Origin: an uncultured Erythrobacter sp.
Lineage (GTDB): Bacteria > Pseudomonadota > Alphaproteobacteria > Sphingomonadales > Sphingomonadaceae
Reading direction: 5' to 3'
Assembly: GCF_947502395.1 (NCBI RefSeq)
Contig: NZ_CANMZM010000001.1
Location: 558,001-622,000 of the forward strand
DNA: 64,000 nucleotides
The notes under the pieces were generated by a model. The model saw only the letters and a program-made list of their open reading frames with translations, ran no database searches and was not told the origin of the DNA. A program made the translations under genes and the position numbers. Every line of letters begins with the position of its first letter. The stretch's first letter is position 1. This document shows positions 9,456-19,952 of this stretch, in pieces.

Positions 9456-10130
9456 TCAGAAACGGAACGCGATGTGCGGGCGGTCATCTTTGGCACGCGC
9501 GGCTTTGAAGCTGTCGATTGCTTCGATCCGGTCAAACCATGCCGCGACATTGGGAAAACCGTCCTCGAAGAGCCCTTTGTCGCGCGCGGCATACATTGGG
9601 TAGACCAGCGTGATATCTGCGCTCGTCAGCTGGTCGCCGCCAAAGAAGGGTTGCGTGCCAAGGTCGTGTTCCATCAGCTTCAACATCGCAGTCAAACGCG
9701 GGTTGAGGAAGAGCTTGCGCACCTGACCAAATACCGACTTCAGCAAGGAACTGATCGGCCACGGGCTGCGCGCCTCAAGCAGACCCAAGATCATCGCAAT
9801 GCTCTGCAAATTCATCAACGATCCGGGCGATGAGTGATACCAGAACAGATGCCGTGCGCGATCTTTATGACCCGCAACCGGATTGAGCGGGCTTTCGGGA
9901 TAGCTATCGAGAATATAGTCGATGATCGCATTGCTTTCGGCGAGCACCAGATCGCCATCGGTCACAACCGGCGCGGTGCCCAAAGGCGAAAGCGCCTTGT
10001 AATCATCAGGCGCAAGATTGCTTTCCGGATCGCGATTATAGCTCTTAAGCTCATACTCAGCGCCTAAGGCTTCAAGCAGCCAGAGGATGCGAAAGCTTTG
10101 CGAATACTCGAGATGATGAAGTGTCAGCAT
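9456..10130 (-). CDS. glutathione S-transferase family protein
   Basis: This 224-residue protein has the two-domain GST layout. An N-terminal thioredoxin-like domain (MLTLHHLEYSQSFRILWLLEALG) includes the conserved cis-proline and ESNAI glutathione-binding stretch (LAESNAIIDYIL, near residues 64-75). An all-helical C-terminal domain contains GGDQLTSADITLVYPM, the usual N-capping motif. It should conjugate or isomerise electrophiles using glutathione in the cytoplasm. The stop lies seven bases from the convergent rppH stop. The substrate is unknown. Confidence 0.87.
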   Translation of the reverse strand: MLTLHHLEYSQSFRILWLLEALGAEYELKSYNRDPESNLAPDDYKALSPLGTAPVVTDGDLVLAESNAIIDYILDSYPESPLNPVAGHKDRARHLFWYHSSPGSLMNLQSIAMILGLLEARSPWPISSLLKSVFGQVRKLFLNPRLTAMLKLMEHDLGTQPFFGGDQLTSADITLVYPMYAARDKGLFEDGFPNVAAWFDRIEAIDSFKAARAKDDRPHIAFRF

Positions 10131-10153
10131 GCGCGCCAGAATAGCGCGCTAAC

Positions 10154-10660
10154 TCAATTGGAAACAGCACCGTCGTCGGCGGTGTCCACCATTGTTTCTA
10201 CCGCTAAGCGCGCAGGTGGACCTGCGGCAATCGTCTGTTGCAACGCCATTGTTTCAGGACACGAAGATCCGCAAAGGCTCTCTAACCGCGAAAGATTGCG
10301 CTGAGCCTTTTCGACTGCGCCTTTCTCAACCAAAGCCTCACCCTCACCTGAGATCGCGGCAAAATTGTCCGGGTCACGTTGCAAAGCTTCGCGGTAATAA
10401 CCGATTGCCTTACCTTGCAGACCGTCTTGGCGAGCCGCTTCAGCCAATTGCAAGAAAATCGGCGTGTAAGCCGGATCCACCGCAAAGGCAGCTTCGAACG
10501 CGTCAATCGCCCCTTGAGTGTCGCCATTGGCAAGCGCTGCCTCACCGAGTGCAATCAATTGCACCGCGCGCGGTTCGGGCACCTTATCACCGGCGCTCGT
10601 CACACTTGCTGTGGTTGCAAGAAACAGTGAGAGGGCAGCGGCAATCGGCGCGAAACGCAT
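10154..10660 (-). CDS. exported tetratricopeptide repeat protein
   Basis: This 168-residue protein has a signal peptide (MRFAPIAAALSLFLATTASVTSA) followed by two to three TPR units between about residues 35 and 120 (for example ALANGDTQGAIDAFEAAFAV and GKAIGYYREALQRDPDNFAA). It probably works in the periplasm as a protein-interaction scaffold; the partner is unknown. I chose ATG 10660 because AAGGAGCTG lies seven bases upstream; longer forms would hide the signal peptide. It lies between rsmB and the GST gene on the minus strand and has no obvious functional link to either. Confidence 0.75.
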   Translation of the reverse strand: MRFAPIAAALSLFLATTASVTSAGDKVPEPRAVQLIALGEAALANGDTQGAIDAFEAAFAVDPAYTPIFLQLAEAARQDGLQGKAIGYYREALQRDPDNFAAISGEGEALVEKGAVEKAQRNLSRLESLCGSSCPETMALQQTIAAGPPARLAVETMVDTADDGAVSN

Positions 10661-10734
10661 GAACAGCTCCTTGAAGTTTGTTTTCCCTAAGTCAGATGGG
10701 CCTAGAGGTGAAGGCTTAGCCATAACACCAACGA

Positions 10735-11916
10735 CTAACACCCGGAAACGAGATTGGCGACAAAAAAGCCATCCGTATCGTCATGGAACGGAGTGAGGCG
10801 CAATCCTTTGCCGCGTGAGCGTCCCAGGGGAATCGTTGGTTTGGTTACCGACCATCCTTCATGGCGGGCGAGAAAAGCGTCAATCCGGTTTGCGCCCTCG
10901 TCATCGAGAACGGAACAGGTGACGAAGGTGAGTGTGCCGCCGGGCTTTATCAATTCCGCGCCAATGTCCAGCACGTGATCTTGCAGCTTGGTGAGGCGCT
11001 TAAGTTCGGCAGGATCAAGCCGCCAGCGCCCTTCAGGGCTGCGCCGCCAGGTGCCGCTTCCTGAACATGGCGCATCGACCAGCACACGGTCCGAATTGCC
11101 CAACCATGGTGCCAGCGCCTCGCGCTCACGTCCCGGATCGAGCAGGACTGTGTGATCGATCTGTGCACCAGCCCGCGCAGCACGCGGTGCGAGATTACCA
11201 AGGCGCCGCTTGTCAGTATCGCACGCTACGAGGCTCGCCGCATTGCCAAGCTTGGCCGCCAGAGCGAGGGCTTTACCGCCAGCGCCAGCACAAAGGTCGA
11301 TGATCGTTTCACCCGGTTGCGCTTCAAAACTCTCGCACACCCACTGGCTGGCGTGGTCTTGGATTTCGATCTGGCCTTCGCGATATTGCGACCATTGCTC
11401 AACTTGCGTCCCACTTGGAAACCGCAGTGCATTGGGAGCCGATAGAGGCTCGCCATTTTCTGGCAGTTCAATGCTCTCACGGTTCGCCTTTAGAGCATTC
11501 ACCCGAATATCGAGTGCTGCGCGTCGAAGCAGAGCTTCCGCCTCCTTGCCGTAGATCCCTGCCGCTGCGAGCTTCTTGTCAAGCCACTCAGGAGCCGTCC
11601 CGATGAAAGCAGCCATCTCGCCGCCGCCAATCTTTGCAGGCCCATGGGCAGAGCCGTCGAACAAAGGCACCAATGCCTCTTCTTGCGTTGCCACCGCCAA
11701 CATGGCTGAGCGCCCATCGTAAGGCACTTCTCCACACAATCGGATCGCTTGATACACCAAGTCGCGCACCGCCCTCCGATCTTTTGAGCCTGCATAGCGA
11801 CGTGTTTTGAAATAGGCCGAAATTAGCCGGTCTGCGGGCGCGCCCTTGTTGCGCGCACCTTCGATGATCTGATCGAGCAGCTCTATCGCGGCTTGGACAC
11901 GGGCTGATGGGGTCAT
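10735..11916 (-). CDS. rsmB: RsmB-family 16S rRNA / RNA (cytosine-5) methyltransferase
   Basis: This 393-residue SAM-dependent RNA m5C methyltransferase is of the NOL1/NOP2/Sun family. An N-terminal NusB-like helical region (about residues 1-75) precedes the catalytic domain. Motif I is LCAGAGGKALALA near 208-220, motif IV is DAPCSGSG with Cys284, and motif VI is TCSVLDDE with the catalytic Cys334. In Escherichia coli RsmB modifies C967 of 16S rRNA; this protein may do the same, but the family has several targets. It overlaps the small upstream gene by four bases (ATGA), so the two are translationally coupled. Confidence 0.85.
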   Translation of the reverse strand: MTPSARVQAAIELLDQIIEGARNKGAPADRLISAYFKTRRYAGSKDRRAVRDLVYQAIRLCGEVPYDGRSAMLAVATQEEALVPLFDGSAHGPAKIGGGEMAAFIGTAPEWLDKKLAAAGIYGKEAEALLRRAALDIRVNALKANRESIELPENGEPLSAPNALRFPSGTQVEQWSQYREGQIEIQDHASQWVCESFEAQPGETIIDLCAGAGGKALALAAKLGNAASLVACDTDKRRLGNLAPRAARAGAQIDHTVLLDPGREREALAPWLGNSDRVLVDAPCSGSGTWRRSPEGRWRLDPAELKRLTKLQDHVLDIGAELIKPGGTLTFVTCSVLDDEGANRIDAFLARHEGWSVTKPTIPLGRSRGKGLRLTPFHDDTDGFFVANLVSGC

Positions 11917-12185
11917 TTGGGATGAGGGGCTTTAGTCAGCTGGTTTTGCCAACGCTCAACAGCTGCATTGAAGGACGCGCGATCAGGCATGGGCGCACAC
12001 AAATAACGATATTGATACCTGTCAGACAAACGGTCGCTCCCTTCGCCTTCCCCAAGATAGCGCGCACCAATGGCCTCGCATTCTTCTTGATCGACCGCCA
12101 CTTCGATTTTGACCACGGATTGATTGTCTGGCGTGTCTTGATGCCAGCCCACTAGAATCAAAAGCCAAGGAATCCACTCAACCAC
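11913..12185 (-). CDS. small hypothetical protein with N-terminal hydrophobic segment
   Basis: This 90-residue protein starts with GTG behind an excellent AGGAGG site seven bases upstream. Residues 4-13 are hydrophobic (WIPWLLILVG), enough for a weak anchor or short signal. Two cysteines (in EECEAIG and YLCAPMP) could form a disulphide. The end overlaps the rsmB start codon by four bases and the gene follows guaB after only 12 bases. I do not recognise a family. The strong ribosome binding site and coupling argue that it is a real gene. Confidence 0.65.
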   Translation of the reverse strand: MVEWIPWLLILVGWHQDTPDNQSVVKIEVAVDQEECEAIGARYLGEGEGSDRLSDRYQYRYLCAPMPDRASFNAAVERWQNQLTKAPHPK

Positions 12186-12196
12186 AATAAGACCTC

Positions 12197-13666
<1,470 letters not shown>

Positions 13667-13748
13667 TCATTGAGGTGAGCGAATCGTGCACGCCCCTGTA
13701 GGACGGGATTGCTCGCCGCGCTAGAGTAGGAGCGCAGGTAATCGCCGA

Positions 13749-15233
13749 CTATTGTGACGGGAGCGTTGCGGACGCGGGATAGCTTTGGGTGTTCGCGATC
13801 CGTTTCACCAACGTTTCGTGCAGCAAAAGGTCATCGATAGCGCCGCCCAATTCGAGGCCCTCGATTTGATCAGTCGGGCGGTGATAGTTCGTCGCCAAAT
13901 AAGGCCCAAGAACTATTTCCGAAGCAAATGCGGTCGAGACCAAAACGGATGGCACACCCTCTTGGAGCAACGTCCAGCCATCATGGCGGCGCAGAAAGCT
14001 CTGTGCATATTCACGGCTGCCCAGTTCTGCGCCCTGTTCTCGCAAAGCCTCTCGCACCACGTCATCAAGCGGCGTTTGTCCCTCTCCGATGAAACCAAAC
14101 GGGCCGCCTGCGGGTGCGACGGCAACCGTGTCGAAGTTAAAGGCCGCGACAATACTCTCAAGCGGGATTGGCGGCGCATCCACAAAGGACTTCGCACCCA
14201 GCAGACCGGATTCTTCGGCGCTGGTCGCAAGCAGATAGATGTCACGGTCATGGGGGCCGTTCAGCTGAAGTTTGGCAGCCAGCTCAAGCATCAGCGCAAT
14301 TCCAGAAGCATTGTCGACAGCGCCATTGCAGATTGGGTCAGGCGTACCTGGCGCGCATTCCCCAAAATGATCCCAATGCGCCATCAACAAAACAGCGCCA
14401 GAACCCGGCAGTTGACCGGGAATCATTCCGATTACGTTCGAACTCGTGAACTCGCGTCGGGTCGAATGAACGTCGATCGCAATCGTAGCTGCGAGCATTT
14501 CGTGGCTGAAATTCTCGCGGGATGCCTTCTCCAAGAGCCTGTTCCATTCACCATCCGGTAGTGTGTTCGAAAAAGCTTCGTTTGTAACAAAGGCAGAGAG
14601 ATTGTTTGAATCCTCACTTGTCAGAAGCAATCGCTCGCGTTGAAACTGGCCCCGCTCTCGTTCCAATGCGACCGAATCGGCAACGACAGTCAGAACGGCC
14701 GCGGGCCTTGCTGCGAAGAGCGTTTCGCGCACGTCCGGATCACTGTTCGATTGGGTCACAACGACGATCCGGCCAACAAGTTCGGTGTCCACGAGTTGGC
14801 CTTTGCCGTCACCCACGAAGACTACTTCGACCCCGTCAATAAGGACCCGGCTGCTGAGCGAGAACGCTGCACTGCTGGCAATTGGGAGAACGCTGGCCCC
14901 TTTGGCCGTGCGCACCGTGATTTCATGGTTGAGCGGCTTTGTGCTCACCAGTTCGACTGGCGCACGCCATGCGCTGCCAGGATCATTGGTGCCCGATTGA
15001 AGGCCGATCTGCTGCATCCGGTCGACAATATACGCAATCGTCTTCTCACCGCCCGGTGTGCCAGGCTTTCGTCCGCCGAATTCGTCGCTTGCTAACACCT
15101 CGATATCGCGCATCATCCGTGCGGCGATGGCGTCGCGTACAGCTTGCGGATCGGGCCCACGTGGCACGGTTGCGCAGGCCGCAAGGCATACGCAAATCAC
15201 ACCAACAAGAAATATACGCCCCCGCGCAATCAT
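13749..15233 (-). CDS. M28 family metallopeptidase, lipoprotein
   Basis: This 494-residue zinc peptidase has a lipoprotein signal with lipobox LAAC (Cys20). The M28 metal-binding motifs are present: AHWDHFGE (His/Asp), GAVDNASG (bridging Asp) and TSAEESGLLG (catalytic and binding Glu pair). A protease-associated-like region probably lies between the N-terminus and the catalytic domain, inserted around residues 120-230. It should work as an aminopeptidase in the periplasm or at the outer membrane. Its start codon overlaps the bdhA stop by four bases (ATGA), so the two genes form a coupled pair, though a shared pathway is not evident. Confidence 0.88.
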   Translation of the reverse strand: MIARGRIFLVGVICVCLAACATVPRGPDPQAVRDAIAARMMRDIEVLASDEFGGRKPGTPGGEKTIAYIVDRMQQIGLQSGTNDPGSAWRAPVELVSTKPLNHEITVRTAKGASVLPIASSAAFSLSSRVLIDGVEVVFVGDGKGQLVDTELVGRIVVVTQSNSDPDVRETLFAARPAAVLTVVADSVALERERGQFQRERLLLTSEDSNNLSAFVTNEAFSNTLPDGEWNRLLEKASRENFSHEMLAATIAIDVHSTRREFTSSNVIGMIPGQLPGSGAVLLMAHWDHFGECAPGTPDPICNGAVDNASGIALMLELAAKLQLNGPHDRDIYLLATSAEESGLLGAKSFVDAPPIPLESIVAAFNFDTVAVAPAGGPFGFIGEGQTPLDDVVREALREQGAELGSREYAQSFLRRHDGWTLLQEGVPSVLVSTAFASEIVLGPYLATNYHRPTDQIEGLELGGAIDDLLLHETLVKRIANTQSYPASATLPSQ

Positions 15234-15982
15234 TCGGCTGTCCAGCCTCCATCAATGCTCCAATTCGCGCCCGTCACATTCCCCGCCTCTTCGCGGCACA
15301 AGAACAGCGCAAGCGCACCGACCTCATCCGGTTGCACGAACTTCTTGGTTGGTTGTTTCGCGAGCAACACATCATTGATCACGGCTTCTCGCGAGAGGCC
15401 TCGCGCTGCCATTGTATCCGGTATCTGCCCTTCAATCAGCGGTGTCCAGACGTAGCCAGGCGATATGCAATTCGCTGTCACGCCGGTCTGAGCAAGTTCA
15501 AGCGCGATAGTCTTGGTAAAGCCATCAACCGCGTGTTTGCTCGCATTATAAGCGCTCTTGAATGGCGACGCCGTTTTTGAGTGAGCGCTCGCCGTGTTGA
15601 TGATGCGCCCCCAGCCCTTCTCTTTCATCTGCGGAACGGCGAGCCGTGTGGTGTGAAAGACTGCGTTGATGTTAAGCCCGATAATCTGATCCCATTTCTG
15701 TACCGGAAAGTCCTCTACAGGCGAAACATGCTGCATCCCCGCATTGTTAACGAGGATATCGATCGGTCCGACCTCCGCCATCATCGTTTCAATAGCGGCC
15801 GGGTCAAGCAGGTTTGCTCCTTGATGACTTGCGCCAAGCTCTTCACACAGGCGCGCAATCTCAGCCTCTTCGCCAAATCCGTTGAGGATCACTTCAGCCC
15901 CTTCCGCTCGCAATGCGCGCGCAATCGCGAGGCCAATCCCGGAAGTTGATCCAGTGATCAATGCAGTCTTACCTTCAAGCAT
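15230..15982 (-). CDS. bdhA: 3-hydroxybutyrate dehydrogenase
   Basis: This 250-residue SDR interconverts 3-hydroxybutyrate and acetoacetate using NAD, the last step of polyhydroxybutyrate breakdown. The sequence follows the bdhA pattern: TGSTSGIG in the nucleotide site, NNAGMQHVSP, SAHSKTASPFKSAYNASKH around the catalytic Ser/Tyr/Lys, and LLAKQPTKKFV near the C-terminus. I chose ATG 15982; a TTG at 15997 would add five residues. The gene is coupled to the downstream M28 peptidase by a four-base overlap. A PHA synthase and depolymerase lie 36 kb away in the same window and may supply its substrate. Confidence 0.9.
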   Translation of the reverse strand: MLEGKTALITGSTSGIGLAIARALRAEGAEVILNGFGEEAEIARLCEELGASHQGANLLDPAAIETMMAEVGPIDILVNNAGMQHVSPVEDFPVQKWDQIIGLNINAVFHTTRLAVPQMKEKGWGRIINTASAHSKTASPFKSAYNASKHAVDGFTKTIALELAQTGVTANCISPGYVWTPLIEGQIPDTMAARGLSREAVINDVLLAKQPTKKFVQPDEVGALALFLCREEAGNVTGANWSIDGGWTAE

Positions 15983-16158
15983 TACTGTTTTTCCCAACGT
16001 TCATAGGCATTGCGAGCCACTCCAAGACGTGTACCATGCGGAGATGCTTTCGCGTCGCAAAGCGGCTGTGTCCAGTGAATTGCGAAGCGACTATGGACAG
16101 AAGCGAGGATTGCACATGTGACCTGCGCCTGTTTTCTAGGTCTCTAGGGGGAATTTCA

Positions 16159-17034
16159 GTGCGGCTGGGCCGGTACGATACATCAAAGATCAAAGTTCGT
16201 TCAGGCGGAGGCCGGGGGCGTGTCCGTGCAGGTAAAGCTGGCGGAATTGGGTGCGGCACCTTAGTCATCGCGATTATTGCCGCGCTCGTCTTCGGAGTCG
16301 ATCCGACCCAGACAATTGGTGTGTTGCAAGACATCCAAGGCCCCGCGCCTCAAGTCAATCAGCAGCAAGGTGCAGCGACCGAGGATCAACTCTGCTCAAG
16401 CGGCCCCTACGCGGACGAAGCATGCCGCGCGATGCAGAGCCTTAATGAGACATGGGAACCGATCCTGCTAAATTCGCGCATCAGGTTTGAGCAACCCGAA
16501 CTCGTGCTCTATCCGCCAGGTCCCGTTGCCACGCAGGGCTGTGGCAACACTTCATCGGCAGCGGGCCCGTTCTACTGCCCGGCGGATTACGGTATCTACA
16601 TCGAAACAGGATTCTTCGACCAGCTCGCCCAAATGGCGGGGACCAATGGCGATTTTGCGCGGCTTTATGTGATGGCGCATGAATATGGGCATCATATTCA
16701 GAACCTGACGGGCATCTCAGGCCAAGTGCGCAGTCTCCAACAACAAAACCCTCGAGAGGCCAATCGGTTGTTGGTGCGTCTTGAACTGCAAGCCGATTGC
16801 TACGCTGGCGTTTGGGCTGGGCAAAACAAAGCGCTGATTGAACGAGGTGATCTGGAAGAAGGGCTAAGAGCTGCGAGCGCTGTTGGTGATGACACCATTC
16901 AGCGCCGCGCGGGCCAGAGGATCAACCCTGAAGGCTTTACCCACGGGACCAGTGATCAACGCATGGAAGCGTTGAGACGCGGACTAAACAGCAGCGATGC
17001 AGGAGCATGCGATGTCTATTTCAATGCCGGTTAA
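16159..17034 (+). CDS. YpfJ-type neutral zinc metallopeptidase
   Basis: This 291-residue protein of the YpfJ/KPN_02809 putative neutral zinc metallopeptidase family has one membrane segment near residues 29-46 and a large periplasmic domain. The HExxH zinc motif is HEYGH at 174-178, followed by the usual LELQADCYAGVWAG stretch. The basic glycine-rich N-terminus (RSGGGRGRVRAG) is also typical. I chose GTG 16159 because AGGGGGA lies about eight bases upstream and the family starts with MRLGRYD-like sequence. The next gene starts 23 bases before this stop. The natural substrate is not known. Confidence 0.88.
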   Translation: MRLGRYDTSKIKVRSGGGRGRVRAGKAGGIGCGTLVIAIIAALVFGVDPTQTIGVLQDIQGPAPQVNQQQGAATEDQLCSSGPYADEACRAMQSLNETWEPILLNSRIRFEQPELVLYPPGPVATQGCGNTSSAAGPFYCPADYGIYIETGFFDQLAQMAGTNGDFARLYVMAHEYGHHIQNLTGISGQVRSLQQQNPREANRLLVRLELQADCYAGVWAGQNKALIERGDLEEGLRAASAVGDDTIQRRAGQRINPEGFTHGTSDQRMEALRRGLNSSDAGACDVYFNAG

Positions 17035-17614
17035 AGCGGTCACTCTCGGCGCGGCCCTGGCGCTCATGGCGCCGGTAGAAGCTGCATACGCGCAGATGCG
17101 TCAGGAAGAACCGGACGCGATGGATGTGGCGCGCACTCCGCTTGAGGATTTTAACATCGATGCCGAGGACCTCCCCGAGGTTTTGGAGATAGCCGCACAG
17201 GACCCATACGACGTGGCCGGGGTCAACAGCTGCAACGATATTGTCGAACGAATAGCCGAGCTCGACAACGTGCTAGGTGCAGATTTTGATCTGCCACAGC
17301 AAGACGAAGACGGAATCAGCAGAGGACGGGTTGCGAAGAGCGTTGTGGGATCATTCATCCCATTCCGCGGAATTGTGCGCGAGGTTTCTGGCGCCAACAA
17401 ACGACGCAATGCGACGCGCTTCGCCTACACGGCAGGCATTGCAAGGCGCTCCTACCTCAAAGGCTTAGGAGAGGGGCGCGGATGTTCTTACCCGGCGCGC
17501 CCAAGACGCGGACTTGTTGAGGCGAGCGCAGACACCTCTTCCAACGTCCCACCCAACATTCCGCGCGGTGCGCCCTCAGATATGAACCAGGACTTAGCAC
17601 CCGTTCCGCAATGA
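17012..17614 (+). CDS. exported protein of unknown function
   Basis: This 200-residue protein has a signal peptide (cleavage likely after AAYAQ near residue 29). I do not recognise the family. The mature part is acidic near the start and basic and Arg-rich near the middle (SGANKRRNATRFAYTAGIARR), with two cysteines (VNSCND, GRGCSYP). It overlaps the zinc peptidase gene by 23 bases and has AGGAG six bases before ATG 17012, so it is very probably coexpressed with it. A strong terminator follows. A periplasmic partner or substrate of the peptidase is a guess from position only. Confidence 0.7.
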   Translation: MSISMPVKAVTLGAALALMAPVEAAYAQMRQEEPDAMDVARTPLEDFNIDAEDLPEVLEIAAQDPYDVAGVNSCNDIVERIAELDNVLGADFDLPQQDEDGISRGRVAKSVVGSFIPFRGIVREVSGANKRRNATRFAYTAGIARRSYLKGLGEGRGCSYPARPRRGLVEASADTSSNVPPNIPRGAPSDMNQDLAPVPQ

Positions 17615-17628
17615 CATCACATGAAAGC

Positions 17629-17676
17629 AAAAAAGAGACCGGCGCGAGGGGCTGACCCTCACTCCGGTCTCTTTTT
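17629..17676. terminator. bidirectional intrinsic terminator
   Basis: AAAAAGAGACCGG (17630-17642) pairs with CCGGTCTCTTTTT (17664-17676), with an inner GAGGG/CCCTC stem between them. The A-run and T-run on either side make it work on both strands. It lies between the convergent gene ending at 17614 and the sensor gene ending at 17728, where such a terminator is expected. Confidence 0.9.
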
Positions 17677-17727
17677 GAACGTGGATGGCGGGGAATAGAG
17701 ACTGTCGTCCCCTACTCCCCTACAACC

Positions 17728-19512
17728 CTACCTAGCTTCGCGCTCCCAGCGCGAAATCACACGGTCAATCTCGCGAATAGCACGGGTGCGATCTGCGCCA
17801 CTCAACTCGTCTGAAGACTTGAGAGAATTGCGCGCTTCGCGCAGTCCGTTCAGCGCCTGTACCATCACGCCTTTCTGGCAAATGCTTATCACCTGCACAC
17901 CGTTGGCATCCTCGGTTTCCGTAACAATTTCGCTGGAGCCGCCCTTGCAGCTTCGCTCGACCCGAACGACTCTGCGACCTTCATTGCTGCGCGCTTCTTC
18001 GGCCTCGGCTTGCGCTTTTTCGATGATCTCTGGGAGTTCCTCAAGCACCTTATTGGCCTCTTCAAGGCCTTCGCGGACCTCATCCAAGATCTCTTCGATC
18101 TGCTCTTCGCTTAGTTGACCTTCCCCGTCGATTTCTGATCGATCAAAGAAGCGAACTGAATTGCCGCGATTGCGCAAAATGATCTTGGAATTCTCCGAAC
18201 GCTCAAGGAAGCGCTGCAATTCCTCTTTGTTCATGCCTTTGCCGCGAGGAAAATCGGAATGTTCGTTGCTGCGGAGTATCACACGGGCACTATTCTCGCC
18301 CTCATCGCCGTTCCAGACAAAGACGTTTTCACTATTCGTTTCGACGTTCGAAACCTCTCCATCAGGGTCGATCACGATGATCTGATCATCGACGAGCGGA
18401 GCTTTGGGAGCCTCTGGCGCGGTGGGGGCCTGGGGTGCCACTAGCGCAGAAAGGGCCGAAGGAAGAGTTGGAGCGTTAGCAGTTTTCGGTGCTTGCGGCA
18501 GCTCGCTAGCAGCGTAGCTTATCGAAGCGGTCATGGGCAGTGCAACCACCGCTGCCCCCAACAACGCCTTACCTGCAAGGCGTCGCTTTGTGTTTGTGTT
18601 ATCCATCTTCAAGCTCCTCAAACGGTGGATTATCGATTTCTCTCCCAGCACCGGGCAGGCCATTGGCGCGGCAAGTGCGACGTTGGGACCGGCGGCAAAG
18701 CTGACGATTAAATTGGCATAGACTTCGCGCTCTTCGCGCTGTGCGCTTGCCATGACACGAGCATCGCACGCGGCCTCTTGATCGCGGCGCAGCGCGAGCC
18801 ACCCATACCGCCCCAAGGGGTTCCACCAGTGGATCGCAAAAAGTGGTTGGACAAGGACGTTGGCAAGAAGGTCGCCACCTCTGTGATGCTGGAGCTCATG
18901 CGCCAGAGCCAGATCACGCGACTGGCGATCAGGGTGCGCCAGAAAGCCTTCTGGCAATGCGACGACTTTGTCGGTCACGCCAAAAGCGAGTGGGGCCTGT
19001 GTGCCAGGCGTCTCTACGAAGCGAACCGAACCCTCGCGTCCGACTTCGCGACCATCTCTCAATAGCTCGTCCCGTAGGCGGAAATAGGCGGAAAACCGCA
19101 TCACAAGAAAAATGGCGGCGCCGATAAGCCATACAGCGACTCCCAATTCGATCAGCATTCCGGTGTCAAGAAAGCTAAAGTCGAAAGCGGTCGTCTGGGT
19201 AAGCGGGGCTGTGGTATCGGTCGCCGCCGGGTGCGCCACAACTGCGTTCTCAGAATGCATCGTGGAAAGATCGAAAGCAGTAACGAGCGGTTCATCGGCA
19301 ACCGCTATCGGTGCCACTGCTAACTCAGGTTCGGTGAGACGCATCCATGCAGGAAGCTCAATCGGAGGCAGCACCAATCGAAGCGCTGGCAAAGCCCATA
19401 AAGCGTATGCGATTTGCGGGCCAAAGGCGCGCGAAATCGGTCGACGGACCAGAAGGACCAAGGCAATCAGCACAGCTGTCCAAAGAAGCGTTTCCATCAT
19501 CCAATCAGTCAT
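17728..19512 (-). CDS. M56 family metallopeptidase, BlaR1/MecR1-like sensor
   Basis: This 594-residue membrane protein has hydrophobic segments near residues 8-23, 34-50 and 120-140, then a cytoplasmic zinc-protease loop with HELQH at 205-209 and a third-ligand glutamate in RRDQEAACD. A further segment follows near 315-330. In BlaR1 such proteases trigger loss of the BlaI repressor. Unlike BlaR1 this protein has no penicillin-binding domain. Instead it ends in about 250 residues that are Pro/Ala-rich, then highly charged and coiled-coil-like (EEILDEVREGLEEANKVLEE), and contains two cysteines. The signal is therefore unknown. Its start overlaps the blaI-like stop by four bases. Confidence 0.85.
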   Translation of the reverse strand: MTDWMMETLLWTAVLIALVLLVRRPISRAFGPQIAYALWALPALRLVLPPIELPAWMRLTEPELAVAPIAVADEPLVTAFDLSTMHSENAVVAHPAATDTTAPLTQTTAFDFSFLDTGMLIELGVAVWLIGAAIFLVMRFSAYFRLRDELLRDGREVGREGSVRFVETPGTQAPLAFGVTDKVVALPEGFLAHPDRQSRDLALAHELQHHRGGDLLANVLVQPLFAIHWWNPLGRYGWLALRRDQEAACDARVMASAQREEREVYANLIVSFAAGPNVALAAPMACPVLGEKSIIHRLRSLKMDNTNTKRRLAGKALLGAAVVALPMTASISYAASELPQAPKTANAPTLPSALSALVAPQAPTAPEAPKAPLVDDQIIVIDPDGEVSNVETNSENVFVWNGDEGENSARVILRSNEHSDFPRGKGMNKEELQRFLERSENSKIILRNRGNSVRFFDRSEIDGEGQLSEEQIEEILDEVREGLEEANKVLEELPEIIEKAQAEAEEARSNEGRRVVRVERSCKGGSSEIVTETEDANGVQVISICQKGVMVQALNGLREARNSLKSSDELSGADRTRAIREIDRVISRWEREAR

Positions 19513-19898
19513 GACTTCAACTCCTTGAGCAAAGCCTCGATCGCGCTGAGATCATCTTCGGTCAGCGCCTCAGTCTCAGCCAGGTGGGCAACAAGTGATG
19601 CAGCCTTTCCGCCAAAAAGCCGGTCAACCAGACGCCGCGATTCTCCTCCGACATAATCTGAGCGAGCTATCAGGGGACTGTAGATATAGCGCCTACCATC
19701 GGGCCGAGTCTCAATCGCGCCTTTCTGGACGAGCCGTGAAAGGAGCGTCTTGACCGTGGCCAAGCTCCACCCTCGTTTCTCGCACACCGCTTTGCACACA
19801 TCCGATGCAGTTGCTGTCCCTTGATCCCAAAGGGCCTCCATAACAGCGTGCTCAGCTTCACTGATACGCTCCGGACTTGATTGATCTGACTTACTCAA
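19509..19898 (-). CDS. BlaI/MecI/CopY family repressor
   Basis: This 129-residue winged-helix repressor follows the BlaI pattern: ISEAEHAVMEALWDQGTATASDV, the recognition region WSLATVKTLLSRLVQKGAI and the wing RPDGRRYIYSPLI, then a dimerisation helix domain. I chose TTG 19898, which has GAGGAGG seven bases upstream and gives a protein of the usual length; longer frames run into the operator region. It is translationally coupled to the M56 sensor gene (four-base overlap). Two repressor boxes lie 34-70 bases upstream, so it very likely controls its own operon. Confidence 0.9.
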   Translation of the reverse strand: MSKSDQSSPERISEAEHAVMEALWDQGTATASDVCKAVCEKRGWSLATVKTLLSRLVQKGAIETRPDGRRYIYSPLIARSDYVGGESRRLVDRLFGGKAASLVAHLAETEALTEDDLSAIEALLKELKS

Positions 19899-19931
19899 AT
19901 TGGCCTCCTCTAACCCCGAAGAAGGAAACGT

Positions 19932-19947
19932 GATTACGTGTGTAGTC
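19932..19947. promoter_or_regulatory. BlaI/CopY-type operator, box 1
   Basis: GATTACGTGTGTAGTC is a 16-base near-palindrome (five of six positions pair in the arms). Its core TACGTGTGTA fits the TACAnnTGTA core known for BlaI, MecI and CopY with one change. It lies between the repressor gene and the divergent fusion gene. A second box is centred exactly 21 bases away. Confidence 0.75.
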
Positions 19948-19952
19948 ATATC

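Noticed and set aside
13785..14561. Open frame of 258 codons antisense to the M28 peptidase
   Set aside because: The peptidase motifs on the minus strand are clear; this frame has no start signal or domain.
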